Assembly (NCBI RefSeq): GCF_000383475.1 | Contig: NZ_KB911460.1 | Location: 682,001-746,000, forward strand | Source: Microbacterium sp. 11MF | Lineage (GTDB): Bacteria; Actinomycetota; Actinomycetes; Actinomycetales; Microbacteriaceae | Direction: 5' to 3' | DNA length: 64,000 nucleotides | In this document: piece after piece, positions 32,338 to 42,114 of the stretch | How positions within the stretch are numbered: the first letter of the stretch is position 1 | Layout of the letters: every line of letters starts with the position of its first letter | Translations under genes and position numbers: made by a program | The notes under the pieces: model-generated | Told to the model about the DNA's origin: nothing | Seen by the model: the letters and a program-made list of their open reading frames with translations, nothing else | Databases searched by the model: none

Positions 32338-33870
32338 TCACCGCCCGAGGTGCAAGGCCGCCCACAGCTCGGCGCGGGCGGCGAACGACGACAGGTCGAC
32401 GCCGAGGATGCGCTCGGCGGCGGCGAGGCGCGTGCGGACGGTGTGCCGATGGACCCCGAGCGCGGTCGCGGCGGCGTCGTTCGAGCCGTCGGCGACGACC
32501 CAGGCCCGCAGGGTCTCCTCCAGCCGGGCGCCGTGCGAGCGATCGTGTTCGCGGAGCGGGTCGAGGTACGCCGCGGCGACCGTCGACGCCTGCCCTGCCG
32601 ACAGGGCCGAGAGGATGCCGCGGGCCTGCACCTCTTCGAACCTCACGATCCCCGGGCCCGAGGCGCGGCCCCGTGCCGCGCGGGCCTGGTCGAGGGCGCG
32701 CGCGAATTCGGCGTAGGGTGCCGGCTCCGACAGGCCGAGGCGCACGTCGAACCGTTCCGGGAACTCCTCGAGTACTGGCGCAGCGGATGCCGGGACCACG
32801 ATCACGACGTCGTCGTCGACGCTGCCGAAGAACAGACCGCCGTGGCGCTCCTCGGCGCGCAGCTCGAGCAGGTCGAGGAGGGCGTCCGTGCGCCGACCGG
32901 CGGCATCCGTCACCGCGACCACGACCGGCGCGGGCGGAAGGGCGCCCCACACGTCGCGGGAGATCTGCCGGGCGAGGCCCGGGTCGCCGGTGAGCATCGA
33001 GCGCACCATCCCGGACCGTAGCGCCTTGCGGGCGCGCGACAGTCGTTGGTGCTGTTCGAGGGCGAGGCCCGCCATCGCGATGACGGCCGTGACGACGTCT
33101 CGGCCGGCGCGGTCGAGCTCGCCCGCCGCGATCGCGAGGACGCCGCGCAGCTCTCCGCCGCGCCCCAGGGTCTGCAGCGTGAACGCGTCGGAGTCGGAGC
33201 GCAACGACGAACCGGCGCGCGCTCCGCGTCGCAGCACCGCCCCGACTTCGGCTCGGAGTGCTCCCGCCGCTCCCTCCGAGAGGGCGCCGGCGGGGTGTTC
33301 GCGGACGAGCTCGCCAGCCGCGTCGTACATCCCCACCCACGTGTCGAGCTGACGGGCGAGCTCGGCGATCGTCGCGTCGAGTCCGTCGGGCCGGAGCGCC
33401 GCGAGGGCGATCGCGCGTTGCGCCGACAGCGCCCAGCTGCGCCGCGCGTACGCCTGGGCGGCGACGGCTTCGGCGTTGGCGCGCGCGACGGCGATGAACG
33501 GCGTGCTGTAGGGCACCTCGAACAGCGGCAGGTTCGCACGGCGGCAGGCGACGGCGAGTCCCGGCGGGATGCCGTCGCGCACCACTTCGGTCCCGAACCC
33601 GAGTGCGGCGACACCGCGGTCGACGAGTCTCCCCACGTAAGCGTCGAAGGGGTAGCGGATGCCGGTGGGGAACTGCGTCCCGGTCGTCAGGAGCACGAGA
33701 TCCTCGGCGAGGAACGGGGTCGGATCGTCGAGGTCGGAGCTGTGCACCCACCGCGTCGCCCGGTCGAGGGCGCCCGGCGGCAGATCGGCCTCGGCGCCCG
33801 CGAGCCGTAGTCTCAGCTCCCCCCGACCGATGAGGGCGCGCAGGGTGGGATCGGCATCCCGTGCCACCAT
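32338..33870 (-). CDS. PucR family transcriptional regulator
   Basis: From the ATG at 33870, preceded by GGAGAGG, the protein has 510 aa; an in-frame start at 33939 lies upstream of the ribosome-binding site. The N-terminal purine-catabolism/PucR-type domain includes EDLVLLTTG and RGVAALGFGTE. A GGDEF-like CdaR middle domain follows, and the C-terminal PucR helix-turn-helix is LEETLRAWVVADGSNDAAATALGVHRHTVRTRL. Regulators of this type often activate amine or GABA catabolism. It is divergent from gabT with a short shared region, so it probably controls the whole 33.9-43.5 kb cluster. Confidence 0.88.
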   Translation of the reverse strand: MVARDADPTLRALIGRGELRLRLAGAEADLPPGALDRATRWVHSSDLDDPTPFLAEDLVLLTTGTQFPTGIRYPFDAYVGRLVDRGVAALGFGTEVVRDGIPPGLAVACRRANLPLFEVPYSTPFIAVARANAEAVAAQAYARRSWALSAQRAIALAALRPDGLDATIAELARQLDTWVGMYDAAGELVREHPAGALSEGAAGALRAEVGAVLRRGARAGSSLRSDSDAFTLQTLGRGGELRGVLAIAAGELDRAGRDVVTAVIAMAGLALEQHQRLSRARKALRSGMVRSMLTGDPGLARQISRDVWGALPPAPVVVAVTDAAGRRTDALLDLLELRAEERHGGLFFGSVDDDVVIVVPASAAPVLEEFPERFDVRLGLSEPAPYAEFARALDQARAARGRASGPGIVRFEEVQARGILSALSAGQASTVAAAYLDPLREHDRSHGARLEETLRAWVVADGSNDAAATALGVHRHTVRTRLAAAERILGVDLSSFAARAELWAALHLGR

Positions 33871-33884
33871 ATCGGCCTCTCCGG

Positions 33885-33899
33885 TGTACGACGCGTACA
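33885..33899. promoter_or_regulatory. palindrome between the PucR and gabT genes
   Basis: TGTAC and GTACA are separated by five bases, 15 bp upstream of the PucR ATG. An AGAATA at 33911-33916 reads TATTCT on the minus strand and may be the PucR -10 box. The palindrome would then cover the early transcript of the regulator gene. Confidence 0.45.
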
Positions 33900-33952
33900 G
33901 TCCTGCGCCGAGAATAGACGCAATGGCGAGTGACCGCACGCGCGCACACCTC

Positions 33953-33958
33953 TACGCT
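33953..33958 (+). promoter_or_regulatory. -10 box, leaderless start of gabT
   Basis: TACGCT ends 6 nt before the ATG at 33965 and decides that start over the in-frame ATG at 33923. Confidence 0.6.
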
Positions 33959-33964
33959 CGCCGC

Positions 33965-35323
33965 ATGAGTACCTCGATCGCTCCCGTCAGCACGCCCCTC
34001 GGTGGACCGTCCCTTCCGCAGGAACGCCGCCTCGAGACCGCGATCCCCGGCCCCCGTTCGCAGGAGCTCCTCGCACGCAAGGCCGAGGCCGTCGCTGCGG
34101 GCGTCGGTCACACCGTCCCGATCGCGGCCGTCGCCGCCGGCGGAGGCGTCGTCCTCGACGCCGACGGCAACTCGCTCATCGACCTCGGCTCCGGTATCGC
34201 CGTCACGACGGTGGGCAACGCCCACCCCAAGGTCGTCGAGGCGATCGCCGCGCAGGCCGCGCAGCTCACTCACACCTGCTTCATGATCTCGCCGTACGAG
34301 TCGTACGTCGAGGTCGCCGAGACCCTCAACCGGCTTACTCCCGGAGACCACGCCAAGAAGAGCGCGCTGTTCAACTCCGGCGCCGAGGCGGTCGAGAACG
34401 CGGTGAAGATCGCCCGCAAGTTCACCGGCAAGCAGGCCGTCGTCGCGTTCGACCACGCGTACCACGGCCGCACGAACCTCACGATGGCGCTGACCGCGAA
34501 GTCGATGCCCTACAAGAGCGGCTTCGGTCCGTTCGCCTCCGAGATCTACCGCGTGCCCGGTTCGTACCCGCTGCGCGACGGACTGTCCGGGGCGGATGCC
34601 GCGGCCCGCGCGATCTCGATGATCGAGAAGCAGGTCGGTGCCGACAACCTGGCCGCCGTCATCATCGAACCCATCCAGGGCGAGGGCGGCTTCGTCGTCC
34701 CCGCCGACGGCTTCCTTTCGGCCGTCGTCGACTGGTGCCGCGAGAACGGCGTCGTCTTCATCGCCGACGAGGTGCAGTCCGGGTTCGCCCGCACCGGCGC
34801 CATGTTCGCGAGCGAACACTTCGGCATCGCGCCGGACCTGATCACCACGGCCAAGGGCATCGCTGGGGGAATGCCCTTGGCCGCGGTCACCGGACGCGCC
34901 GACATCATGGATGCCACGCACACCGGTGGCCTCGGCGGCACCTACGGCGGCAACCCCGTCGCCTGCGCCGCCGCTCTCGCTGCGATGGACGCGTTCGAGA
35001 ACGACGGCCTCATCGAGCGGGCGCAGGAGATCGAGAAGGTCCTGACGACGCGGCTCCGCGAGCTTGCGGCATCCGATCCCCGCATCGGCGAGGTGCGCGG
35101 ACTGGGCGCCATGATCGCCGCCGAATTCGTCGATCCGACCACGGGGGCCCCCGACGCCGCGCTCACCGGGGCGATCGCGAAGGCATGCATCGCGGCGGGC
35201 GTCATCGTCCTGACCTGCGGCACCTACGGCAACGTCATCCGGTTCCTGCCGCCGCTGTCCATCTCGGACGAGCTCCTGGCGGAGGGCCTCGACGTCCTCG
35301 CAGAGGCGCTGGGGAAGGCCTGA
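33965..35323 (+). CDS. gabT: 4-aminobutyrate aminotransferase
   Basis: The protein is 452 aa. It transfers the amino group of GABA to 2-oxoglutarate, giving succinate semialdehyde. Class III motifs are DLGSGIAVTTVGNAHPKVV, NSGAEAVENAVKIAR, FDHAYHGRTNLTMALT, IIEPIQGEGGFVVP, VFIADEVQSGFARTG and the PLP lysine in ITTAKGIAGGMPLAA (K297). The neighbouring permeases, amine oxidase and semialdehyde dehydrogenases fit the GABA assignment over other omega-transaminases. Confidence 0.93.
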   Translation: MSTSIAPVSTPLGGPSLPQERRLETAIPGPRSQELLARKAEAVAAGVGHTVPIAAVAAGGGVVLDADGNSLIDLGSGIAVTTVGNAHPKVVEAIAAQAAQLTHTCFMISPYESYVEVAETLNRLTPGDHAKKSALFNSGAEAVENAVKIARKFTGKQAVVAFDHAYHGRTNLTMALTAKSMPYKSGFGPFASEIYRVPGSYPLRDGLSGADAAARAISMIEKQVGADNLAAVIIEPIQGEGGFVVPADGFLSAVVDWCRENGVVFIADEVQSGFARTGAMFASEHFGIAPDLITTAKGIAGGMPLAAVTGRADIMDATHTGGLGGTYGGNPVACAAALAAMDAFENDGLIERAQEIEKVLTTRLRELAASDPRIGEVRGLGAMIAAEFVDPTTGAPDAALTGAIAKACIAAGVIVLTCGTYGNVIRFLPPLSISDELLAEGLDVLAEALGKA

Positions 35324-35325
35324 GT

Positions 35326-36807
35326 ATGGCGGGTACGGACAACTGGTCGAATCCCGTCTCGCCTGAGACCTCGGCGGGACTCGGAGCGGTCACCAAAGCG
35401 CGCTCGAACAAGCTCCGTTCGCGTCACGTGACGATGATCACCCTGGGCGGGATCATCGGCGCCAGTCTGTTCGTCGGCTCCGGCAACGTCATCCGGACGG
35501 TCGGCCCCGCGGCCGTCCTGTCCTACCTCGTCGGCGGCCTCCTGGTGTTCTTCGCCATGCGCATGCTCGGCGAGATGGCGGCATCCCGTCCCGCGATCGG
35601 GTCGTTCATGGAGTACGCCCGCGTCGGGCTGGGCGACTGGGCGGCCTACCTCGTGGGTTGGCTCTACTGGTACTTCTGGGTCGGCGTCCTCGCCTACGAG
35701 GCGGTGCTCGGCGGCGAGACGATGAACACCTGGATCCCCGCCCTGCCGTCCTGGGCGTGGTCGCTCATCCTCATCGCGATCTTCGTGGGGACGAACGTCA
35801 TCTCGGTGCGGACCTTCGGCGAGGTGGAGTTCTGGCTCGCGAGCATCAAAGTGCTCGCCATCGTCGTGTTCCTGGGCGCCGGCATCCTGTTCGCCCTGGG
35901 GCTCTGGCCGAACGCGACGGTCGCCGTCCCCAACCTGTGGGAGCATGGCGGCTTCGCCCCCAACGGCATCGGCGTGGCCTTCACGGGCGTCGCGCTCGTG
36001 ATCTTCTCGTACTTCGGCACGGAGATCGCCGTCATGGCCTCGGCCGAATCGGTCGATCCCGCCAAGGGCATCCGGCAGGCCACGAGCACGATCATCTGGC
36101 GCATCCTGCTCTTCTTCGTCGGCTCGGTCCTCGTCATCGTGACCGTCGTCCCGTGGGACGAGCTCCCCGTGCCGACCGACGTCGCGAATGCGCCGTTCAC
36201 GATCGCGCTGGCGAAGTTCGGCATCCCCGGAGCCGACGTCATCATGCAGCTCGTCATCTTCACGGCTGTCATCTCGGTGCTCAACTCGGGGCTTTACTCG
36301 GCGTCGCGTATGTTCGCCGCCCTCGCCGACAAGGGGTTCGCCCCGAAGGTCGTCGCGACCCGCTCGCGAACGGGCGTCCCCGTCATCGCGCTGCTCGCCT
36401 CCACCATCGGCGGACTGATCGCGACGCTCGTCAACTTCGTCGCACCCAGTTCGGGAATCTTCGACTTCATCATGAACTCGGCCGGTCTCGTGGCCCTGTT
36501 CGTCTACGTCTTCATCGCTCTCACGCAGATGCGTCTGCGGCAGAAGATGACCCCCGACGAGGTCGCGAAGCTGAAGCTCAAGGTATGGCTGCACCCGTGG
36601 CTCAACATCCTCCTCATCGCGGCCATCGCCGCCGTCGTGGCCGTCATGCTGACGTCCGAGTCCGGCCGGTCGCAGGTGTGGACGAGTCTCATCGCCACGG
36701 CTGTGCTGCTCGTGTTCTGGCCGCTCGTTCGTCGCAACCTCCGTCGCCGTCCCGACCACGCGTCGAACGAGCGCATCCCCTCCAACGAAGGAGTCGTGAA
36801 TGACTGA
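35326..36807 (+). CDS. GabP-like amino acid permease (APC family)
   Basis: The protein is 493 aa with about twelve membrane helices. The first helix region SRHVTMITLGGIIGASLFVGSGNVI is the APC substrate-binding signature. Further family segments are GEMAASRPAIGSFMEYAR and FSYFGTEIAVMASAESVDPAKGIRQA. The start lies 2 bp after the gabT stop codon. GABA import by proton symport is the probable role, although other amino acids are possible. Confidence 0.88.
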   Translation: MAGTDNWSNPVSPETSAGLGAVTKARSNKLRSRHVTMITLGGIIGASLFVGSGNVIRTVGPAAVLSYLVGGLLVFFAMRMLGEMAASRPAIGSFMEYARVGLGDWAAYLVGWLYWYFWVGVLAYEAVLGGETMNTWIPALPSWAWSLILIAIFVGTNVISVRTFGEVEFWLASIKVLAIVVFLGAGILFALGLWPNATVAVPNLWEHGGFAPNGIGVAFTGVALVIFSYFGTEIAVMASAESVDPAKGIRQATSTIIWRILLFFVGSVLVIVTVVPWDELPVPTDVANAPFTIALAKFGIPGADVIMQLVIFTAVISVLNSGLYSASRMFAALADKGFAPKVVATRSRTGVPVIALLASTIGGLIATLVNFVAPSSGIFDFIMNSAGLVALFVYVFIALTQMRLRQKMTPDEVAKLKLKVWLHPWLNILLIAAIAAVVAVMLTSESGRSQVWTSLIATAVLLVFWPLVRRNLRRRPDHASNERIPSNEGVVND

Positions 36808-38158
36808 GATCACCCGAGACGTCGTCATCGTGGGCGCCGGCGCCGCCGGCCTCACCGCCGCGAACGAATTGCGCAAGGCCGGCCTGTCCGTCGCCGTCCT
36901 CGAGGCGCGCGAGCGCGTCGGCGGGCGTCTGTGGACCGACGTCATCGACGGCGCCATGCTCGAGCTCGGCGGGCAGTGGGTCTCGCCCGACCAGGACGCG
37001 CTCATCGACACGGTCGCCGAGCTGGGTCTCGACACCTTCAGCCGCTACCGCGAAGGAGACAGCGTCTACGTCGGACCCGACGGCACCGTCTCGCGCTTCA
37101 CGGGGGAGATGTTCCCCGTGAGCCCCGAGACCGAACGGACGATCGACGAGATCACCCGGCGTCTCGACGCGATGGTCGCCGAGATCGACCCCGACCGTCC
37201 CTTCGCGCACCCGAAGGCCGCCGAGTGGGACACGATCACGTGGGATGCGTGGCTGCGCCAGCAGACCGACGACGATGAGGCGGTCCGCAACCTCGCGTTC
37301 GCGACCGGATCCGCCATGCTCACCAAGCCCACGCACGCGTTCTCGCTGCTGCAGTCGCTGCTCATGGCGGCGAGCGCGGGCAGCTACTCGCACCTCGTCG
37401 ACGCGGACTTCATCCTCGACAAGCGCGTCGTCGGAGGACTCCAGCAGGTTCCCGTCCTCCTGGCCGAGCGGCTCGGCGACGACGTCTTCCTGAACCGTCC
37501 CGTCCGCACCATCGAGTGGTCGGATGCCGGGGTCACGGCGCACGCGGACGGACTGACGGTCCGCGCCCGGAGCGCCGTCCTCGCCGTCGCACCCGTGCTC
37601 TACAACCGCATCTCCTTCGTCCCGCCGATGCCGCGCCTGCAGCACCAGATGCACCAGCACATCTCGATGGGCTTCGTCATCAAGGTCCACGCCGTGTACG
37701 AGATGCCGTTCTGGCGCGAGAAGGGGCTCTCGGGCACCGCGTTCAGCCCGTACGAGATCTGCCACGAGGCGTACGACAACACGAACCACGACGACCCGCG
37801 CGGGACGCTCGTGGGCTTCGTCTCGGACCGGAACGCCGACGACATGTTCCGCCTCAGCGCGGAGGAGCGCAAGGAACGGATCCTCGAGTCGCTGTCGCAC
37901 TACTACGGTCCCGAGGCGAAGGACCCCGTCGTCTACTACGAGAGCGATTGGGGCACCGAGGAGTGGACCCGCGGCGCGTACGCGGCCAGCTTCGACCTCG
38001 GTGGTCTGCACCGCTACGGCGCCGACGTCCGCACCCCGGTAGGCCCGATCCAGTTCGCGTGCAGCGACATCGCCGGTGCCGGCTACCAGCACGTCGACGG
38101 CGCGATCCGCATGGGACGCCTCGCCGCGCGGAACATCCTCGCGGACGGCCGGGTATGA
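36800..38158 (+). CDS. flavin monoamine oxidase, probable putrescine oxidase
   Basis: The protein is 452 aa. The FAD dinucleotide motif DVVIVGAGAAGLTAANELRKAG is split by the usual spacing, followed by VLEARERVGGRLWT. The C-terminal FAD segment is IQFACSDIAGAGYQHVDGAIRMG. The size and the FAD motifs match actinobacterial putrescine oxidases, which convert putrescine to 4-aminobutanal with release of hydrogen peroxide. It overlaps the permease gene by 8 bp. Context makes putrescine likelier than tyramine. Confidence 0.85.
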   Translation: MTEITRDVVIVGAGAAGLTAANELRKAGLSVAVLEARERVGGRLWTDVIDGAMLELGGQWVSPDQDALIDTVAELGLDTFSRYREGDSVYVGPDGTVSRFTGEMFPVSPETERTIDEITRRLDAMVAEIDPDRPFAHPKAAEWDTITWDAWLRQQTDDDEAVRNLAFATGSAMLTKPTHAFSLLQSLLMAASAGSYSHLVDADFILDKRVVGGLQQVPVLLAERLGDDVFLNRPVRTIEWSDAGVTAHADGLTVRARSAVLAVAPVLYNRISFVPPMPRLQHQMHQHISMGFVIKVHAVYEMPFWREKGLSGTAFSPYEICHEAYDNTNHDDPRGTLVGFVSDRNADDMFRLSAEERKERILESLSHYYGPEAKDPVVYYESDWGTEEWTRGAYAASFDLGGLHRYGADVRTPVGPIQFACSDIAGAGYQHVDGAIRMGRLAARNILADGRV

Positions 38159-39039
38159 GCAGCCGCATCGTCGTCGGGTACACCGCGACGAAGGCGGGCC
38201 GCGATGCGGTGGCCGTCGCGGGCGGGATCGCGGCGGCATCCGGATCCGAACTCGACATCGTCCTCGTCCTGCCGGGGGAGGGGCGGAGCGTCATCACCCC
38301 GCCCGACGCCTCGTACGATCGGTACCTGCTCGGTCAGGCGGAGTCCTGGCTCGCAGAGGCCGCCGCGTCGGTGCAGACGGGCGTCGTGCACCGTGAGCAC
38401 GCGCGCTACGCCGAGTCGTTCGCCGAGGGGCTCGTCGAGGCCGCCGACGAGTTCGGCGCGACGCACCTCGTCGTCGGTGCGGCAGACGGCGGCGCCCGCG
38501 GACGGCACCGGCTCGGTTCCACGACGAGCCAGCTCCTGCACTCCTCCGACGTGCCGGTCGTCCTCGTGCCGCGCGGTGCCCGCAAGCGGGTGACGGATGC
38601 CGGTGTCCCACGCCTCACCGTCGCCGTCGGCACGCGTGCCGGAGCGGACGTCCTCCTCGAGGAGGCCGTCGCCCTCGCCTCGGCGACCGGTGCCTCGCTG
38701 CGGCTCGTCTCGCTCGTGACGGTCGACCTGCCGGCATCCGTCGACACGGGTGTCATCCGCCTCGCCGGCGCGGCGCACGCCGAGCAGGTCCTCACCGATG
38801 TGCTCGCGGCGATCCCGGAGGGGGTCCGCGCCGACATCGTGACCGCCAAGGGCGACAGCATCGAGGACGCCGTCGCGCACCTCGACTGGCTGCCGGGAGA
38901 ACTGATCCTCGTCGGGTCGAGCCGGCTCGCCCAGCCGCGCCGCCTCTTCCTCGGTTCCGTCGCCGCGAAGCTCCTGAGCGAGATCCCGGTCCCGATGGTC
39001 GTCGTCCCCCGTACCCGTACCACCGACCCGTCCCGCTGA
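38155..39039 (+). CDS. tandem universal stress protein
   Basis: The protein is 294 aa with two Usp folds. The first (1-140) ends ATHLVVGAADGGARGRHRLGST, then SDVPVVLVPRG. The second (150-294) ends ELILVGSSRLAQPRRLFLGSVAAKLLSEIP. The G-x9-G-S/T ATP-binding pattern is visible in both. It overlaps the amine oxidase gene by ATGA. Its presence in a catabolic operon that generates hydrogen peroxide suggests a protective or regulatory role, which is inference. Confidence 0.87.
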   Translation: MSSRIVVGYTATKAGRDAVAVAGGIAAASGSELDIVLVLPGEGRSVITPPDASYDRYLLGQAESWLAEAAASVQTGVVHREHARYAESFAEGLVEAADEFGATHLVVGAADGGARGRHRLGSTTSQLLHSSDVPVVLVPRGARKRVTDAGVPRLTVAVGTRAGADVLLEEAVALASATGASLRLVSLVTVDLPASVDTGVIRLAGAAHAEQVLTDVLAAIPEGVRADIVTAKGDSIEDAVAHLDWLPGELILVGSSRLAQPRRLFLGSVAAKLLSEIPVPMVVVPRTRTTDPSR

Positions 39040-39056
39040 CCCGAAGGAGCTCGACG

Positions 39057-40619
39057 ATGAGCCAGCACGCAGCAGAGAAGGCCCCCGTCGCCGACGGCGG
39101 CCTCTCGAAGAAGGGCCTCAGCGCCGGGACGATCGGCCTCATCGGGGCTGTCGTCATCGGCATCTCCTGCATCGCGCCGGCGTACACGTTCACGGCCGCC
39201 GTGGGGCCGACGGCCTCCGTCGTGGGCTCGCAGATCCCGGCGATCATCCTCGTGGGGTTCATCCCCATGCTGCTGGTGGCCTTCGGCTACCGCGAACTGA
39301 ACAACCGGATGCCGGATGCCGGGACGTCGTTCACGTGGGCAACCCGCGCCTTCGGTCCGTGGATCGGATGGATGGCCGGCTGGGGCCTCGTCGTCGCGAC
39401 GATCCTCGTGCTGTCGAACCTCGCGGGAGTCGCGGTGGAGTTCCTCTTCCTCCTGATCTCCCAGATCACCGGCAACCCGGGGATCGCCGACCTGGCGTTC
39501 ATCCTGCCGATCAACATCGGCGTCTGTCTGCTGTTCATGCTCGCCGCCACGTGGATCTCGTACCGCGACATGCAGACGACGCAGAAGCTCCAGTACGTCC
39601 TCGTCACGTTCCAGATCGCCGTGCTCGTCCTGTTCGCGGTCGTCGCGATCGTCCAGGCGGTCAGCGGCGGCGGATTCGACCCGCAACCGTTCGACCTCGA
39701 ATGGTTCAACCCGTTCGCGGTGTCCTCGTTCGGTGCCTTCGCCGCCGGGCTTTCGCTGTCGATCTTCATCTTCTGGGGGTGGGACGTCACGCTGACGATG
39801 AACGAGGAGACGAAGGACCCCGAGCGTACGCCGGGTCGAGCCGCCACTGTCACGGTCATCACCATCGTCTCGCTGTACCTGCTTCTGGCGGTGGCGATGA
39901 TCATGTTCGCCGGCGTCGGCACAGGGGAGCTCGGCCTCGGCAACGAGGACATCCAGGCGAACGTGTTCTTCTTCCTGTCCGATCCGGTGCTCGGGCCGCT
40001 CGCCTTCCTCGTCTCCCTCGCCGTCCTCACGAGCTCCGCGTCCTCGCTGCAGTCCACGTTCGTGGGACCCGCGCGGACGCTCCTGGCGATGGGGCACTAC
40101 GGCGCCCTGCCACCCTCGTTTGCGAAGGTCAGCCCGCGGTTCTTCACGCCGGGTTACGCCACCGTCGTCTCCGCGATCGTGGCCTCCGCCTTCTACGCCG
40201 TGATGCGCATCGTCAGCGAGGACACGTTGTGGGACACGATCCTCACCCTTGGCATGATGATCTGCTTCTACTACGGCATCACGGCCTTCGCGTGCGTCTG
40301 GTACTTCCGCAAGCAGTGGTTCGACTCGGTGAGAAACGTGTTCTTCACGTTCCTCTTCCCACTGATCGGCGGCGTGATCCTCGCCGTACTGTTCGTGACG
40401 ACCCTCGTCGACTCGATGGACCCCGCCTACGGGTCCGGTTCGCAGATCTTCGGCGTCGGGATCGTCTTCATCCTCGGCATGCTGATCATCGTCGTCGGGA
40501 TCGTCACGATGATCTGGCAGTCGATCCGTCGTCCCGCGTTCTTCCGTGGCCAGACCCTGTCCCTCGACGCACCCCCCAGCGCGCGAAAGCTGCGCGCAGA
40601 AAGTGAGACCCTCCGATGA
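39057..40619 (+). CDS. APC family amino acid/polyamine permease
   Basis: The protein is 520 aa with twelve or more membrane helices. GTIGLIGAVVIGISCIAPAYTFTAAVG, AFGPWIGWMAGWGLVVATIL and WGWDVTLTMNEETKDPERTPG are characteristic APC segments. GAAGGAG precedes the ATG. It is followed by gabD with an ATGA overlap. Putrescine or another polyamine is the likely substrate, since the first permease of the cluster resembles GABA carriers. Confidence 0.86.
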   Translation: MSQHAAEKAPVADGGLSKKGLSAGTIGLIGAVVIGISCIAPAYTFTAAVGPTASVVGSQIPAIILVGFIPMLLVAFGYRELNNRMPDAGTSFTWATRAFGPWIGWMAGWGLVVATILVLSNLAGVAVEFLFLLISQITGNPGIADLAFILPINIGVCLLFMLAATWISYRDMQTTQKLQYVLVTFQIAVLVLFAVVAIVQAVSGGGFDPQPFDLEWFNPFAVSSFGAFAAGLSLSIFIFWGWDVTLTMNEETKDPERTPGRAATVTVITIVSLYLLLAVAMIMFAGVGTGELGLGNEDIQANVFFFLSDPVLGPLAFLVSLAVLTSSASSLQSTFVGPARTLLAMGHYGALPPSFAKVSPRFFTPGYATVVSAIVASAFYAVMRIVSEDTLWDTILTLGMMICFYYGITAFACVWYFRKQWFDSVRNVFFTFLFPLIGGVILAVLFVTTLVDSMDPAYGSGSQIFGVGIVFILGMLIIVVGIVTMIWQSIRRPAFFRGQTLSLDAPPSARKLRAESETLR

Positions 40620-42076
40620 CGTCCCGCGAGTCCGACCTCCTGTCCCGCATCCCGAACCAGCTCTTCATCGGGGGTGAGTGGGTGGATGCCGAGGGGGCGA
40701 AGACCCTCGACGTGGTCGACCCGTCGACGGGCGAGGTCATCCGCAGCATCGCGGACGCGTCCCCGGCCGACGGCATCCGCGCCCTCGATGCCGCCGTCGC
40801 CGTGCAGGAGGCCTGGGCGGCGACCGCCCCCCGCGAGCGGAGCGAGATCCTCCGCCGGGCGTTCGACCTGGTGCAGGAGCGCAAGGAGGACCTCGCGCTC
40901 CTCATGACGCTCGAGATGGGCAAGCCGCTCGCCGAGTCCCGTGGCGAGGTCGCCTACGGCGGCGAGTTCCTCCGCTGGTTCAGCGAAGAAGCGGTCCGCA
41001 TCTCGGGCCGGTACGGCATGAACCCCGAAGGGACCGGGCGCATCGTCGTCTCGCAGCGTCCCGTCGGGCCGTCGTTCTTCATCACCCCGTGGAACTTCCC
41101 GCTCGCGATGGCGACCCGCAAGATCGCCCCGGCGCTCGCCGCCGGCTGCACCGTCGTGATCAAGCCCGCCGAACTCACGCCTCTGACGACGCTGTTCTTC
41201 GTCGAACTGCTCGCCGAAGCCGGCGTCCCCGCCGGTGTCGTCAACGTCATCACCACGGCATCGTCGGGCGCGGTCTCCGGGCCGATCATCGCCGACCCGC
41301 GACTGCGGAAGCTGTCCTTCACCGGATCGACACCGGTGGGCCAGAAGCTCATCGCGCAGGCCGCCGAGGGTGTCCTCCGCGTCTCGATGGAACTCGGCGG
41401 CAACGCCCCGTTCGTCGTGTTCGACGACGCCGACCTCGACAAGGCGGTGGACGGCGCCATGCTCGCGAAGTTCCGCAACATCGGCCAGGCCTGCACGGCG
41501 GCGAACCGCTTCATCGTGCACGAGTCGGTGGCCGCCGAGTTCTCGCGCCGCGTCGCCGACCGGGTCCGCGAGATGACCGTGGGTCGCGGTACCGAGGACG
41601 GCGTGCAGATCGGACCCCTCATCGACGACCGTGCGGTGTCGAAGGCGAAGGACCTCGTCGGCGACGCCGTCGAGCGGGGGGCCCGCATCGTCGTCGGCGG
41701 CAACGCCCTGGAAGGACCCGGCACGTTCTACGAGCCGACCGTCGTCGAAGGCGTCGTCCCCGGCAGTGCGATCCTCCGCGAGGAGATCTTCGGCCCGGTC
41801 CTCGCCATCAGCACGTTCTCGGACGAGGACGAGGCCGTGCGCCTCGCGAACGACACCGAGTACGGCCTCGTCTCGTACGTCTTCACCCAGGACCTCGCCC
41901 GCGGGCACCGCATGATCGACCGCCTCGAGACGGGGATGATGGGGCTCAACGTCGGTGTCGTCTCGAACGCGGCAGCGCCCTTCGGCGGCGTGAAGCAGTC
42001 GGGCATCGGCCGCGAGGGTGGCCTCGAAGGCATCCACGAGTACCTGAACGTGAAGTACACCCTGATCCCGGCCTGA
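40616..42076 (+). CDS. gabD: succinate-semialdehyde dehydrogenase, GabD class
   Basis: The protein is 486 aa. Aldehyde dehydrogenase motifs are FFITPWNFPLAMATRKIAPALA, VSMELGGNAPFVVFDDADL (general-base Glu) and FRNIGQACTAANRF with the catalytic Cys at 293. EEIFGPVLAI and FGGVKQSGIGREGG follow. The layout is that of the NAD(P)-dependent enzyme oxidising succinate semialdehyde from GabT to succinate. The start overlaps the permease stop codon. Confidence 0.92.
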   Translation: MTSRESDLLSRIPNQLFIGGEWVDAEGAKTLDVVDPSTGEVIRSIADASPADGIRALDAAVAVQEAWAATAPRERSEILRRAFDLVQERKEDLALLMTLEMGKPLAESRGEVAYGGEFLRWFSEEAVRISGRYGMNPEGTGRIVVSQRPVGPSFFITPWNFPLAMATRKIAPALAAGCTVVIKPAELTPLTTLFFVELLAEAGVPAGVVNVITTASSGAVSGPIIADPRLRKLSFTGSTPVGQKLIAQAAEGVLRVSMELGGNAPFVVFDDADLDKAVDGAMLAKFRNIGQACTAANRFIVHESVAAEFSRRVADRVREMTVGRGTEDGVQIGPLIDDRAVSKAKDLVGDAVERGARIVVGGNALEGPGTFYEPTVVEGVVPGSAILREEIFGPVLAISTFSDEDEAVRLANDTEYGLVSYVFTQDLARGHRMIDRLETGMMGLNVGVVSNAAAPFGGVKQSGIGREGGLEGIHEYLNVKYTLIPA

Positions 42077-42114
42077 CCGGATCCCCTGACCGACCGGAAT
42101 CACTGGAGAGAATC